Assembly (NCBI GenBank): GCA_023393825.1
Contig: JAEXBW010000113.1
Location: 1 to 5,850 of the forward strand
DNA: 5,850 bases
Source of the DNA: Elusimicrobiota bacterium
GTDB lineage: Bacteria > Elusimicrobiota > Elusimicrobia > Elusimicrobiales > Elusimicrobiaceae
Reading direction: 5' to 3'
The position numbers and the translations under genes were made by a program. The notes under the pieces were generated by a model. The model had not been told where the DNA came from and did not search any database. It saw only the letters and a list, made by a program, of their open reading frames with translations. Below are positions 5,693-5,850 of this stretch, one piece after another (position 1 is the first letter of the stretch; each line of letters opens with the position of its first letter).

Positions 5693-5850
5693 TTACTTTT
5701 TTAAACTTGAGTAAAACTTTTTAATTTTAACTTCCAAATCTTCTAACTGCGCGTCATTTTCTAACACGACAGCCGCTTTTTTTATTTTTTCTTCCTGCGG
5801 CATTTGGGAAGAGTCCCTTTTTTTAAAATCCCCCTCGCTAAGCCCGCGCG
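5693..5850 (-). CDS. coaE: Dephospho-CoA kinase, C-terminal part (runs off the window)
   Basis: Last 51 codons plus the TAA stop of an open frame that enters from beyond base 5850. The peptide begins RGLSEGDFKKRDSSQMPQEE and ends KIKKFYSSLKK. The QMPQEEK segment followed by a short hydrophobic stretch and an N-D pair (VVLENDAQLEDLE) is the characteristic C-terminal end of CoaE, which phosphorylates the 3'-OH of dephospho-CoA with ATP in the last step of CoA synthesis. The P-loop and substrate-binding parts are outside the window. The rho ATG follows 14 nt after the stop, so the two are probably cotranscribed. The fragment is short, but the motif match and the known coaE-rho adjacency in some bacteria support the call. 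Confidence 0.85.
   Translation of the reverse strand, partial: RGLSEGDFKKRDSSQMPQEEKIKKAAVVLENDAQLEDLEVKIKKFYSSLKK

Overview
This is an ordinary bacterial housekeeping stretch in which every supportable gene lies on the minus strand. Read in the direction of transcription (right to left) the order is coaE (3' end only) - rho - rpmE - prfA - prmC - murA - folC (5' part only). Coding density is very high. No RNA genes, mobile elements, CRISPR arrays, integrases or restriction/defence genes are visible, and I see no undescribed system here. What is worth a second look lies in unusual protein extensions and the two longer spacers.

Layout. At 5693-5850 is the C-terminus of dephospho-CoA kinase. 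After 14 nt comes rho (4038-5678), a transcription terminator with a complete RNA-binding and ATPase core behind a ~128-residue disordered N-terminal extension ending in an Asn-Gly repeat. A 94-nt spacer with a candidate promoter and two AGCGCT palindromes precedes rpmE (3596-3943), a zinc-ribbon (four-Cys) L31 with an extra 52-residue Lys/Ala-rich tail. A strong hairpin (3548-3580), probably an intrinsic terminator, separates rpmE from prfA (2446-3504, RF1). Then prmC (1597-2439), murA (302-1573) and folC (1-305) follow with gaps of 6 nt, 23 nt and a 4-nt overlap, so prfA-prmC-murA-folC looks like one transcript with translational coupling.

How they work together. The middle of the cluster is about termination: Rho ends transcription, RF1 ends translation at UAA/UAG, and PrmC methylates the GGQ glutamine of RF1. 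L31 is a ribosomal protein. MurA (first committed step of peptidoglycan synthesis), FolC (folate polyglutamylation) and CoaE (last step of CoA synthesis) are general metabolism carried in the same cluster.

Organism. A bacterium with peptidoglycan, with a base composition somewhat below 50% GC by eye. From memory, the order coaE-rho-rpmE-prfA-prmC-murA is seen in several Gram-negative-type phyla, such as Deltaproteobacteria in the broad sense. The mixed A/T-ending codons and Lys/Ala-rich extensions made me think of Elusimicrobiota, but this is a guess that the sequence alone does not prove.
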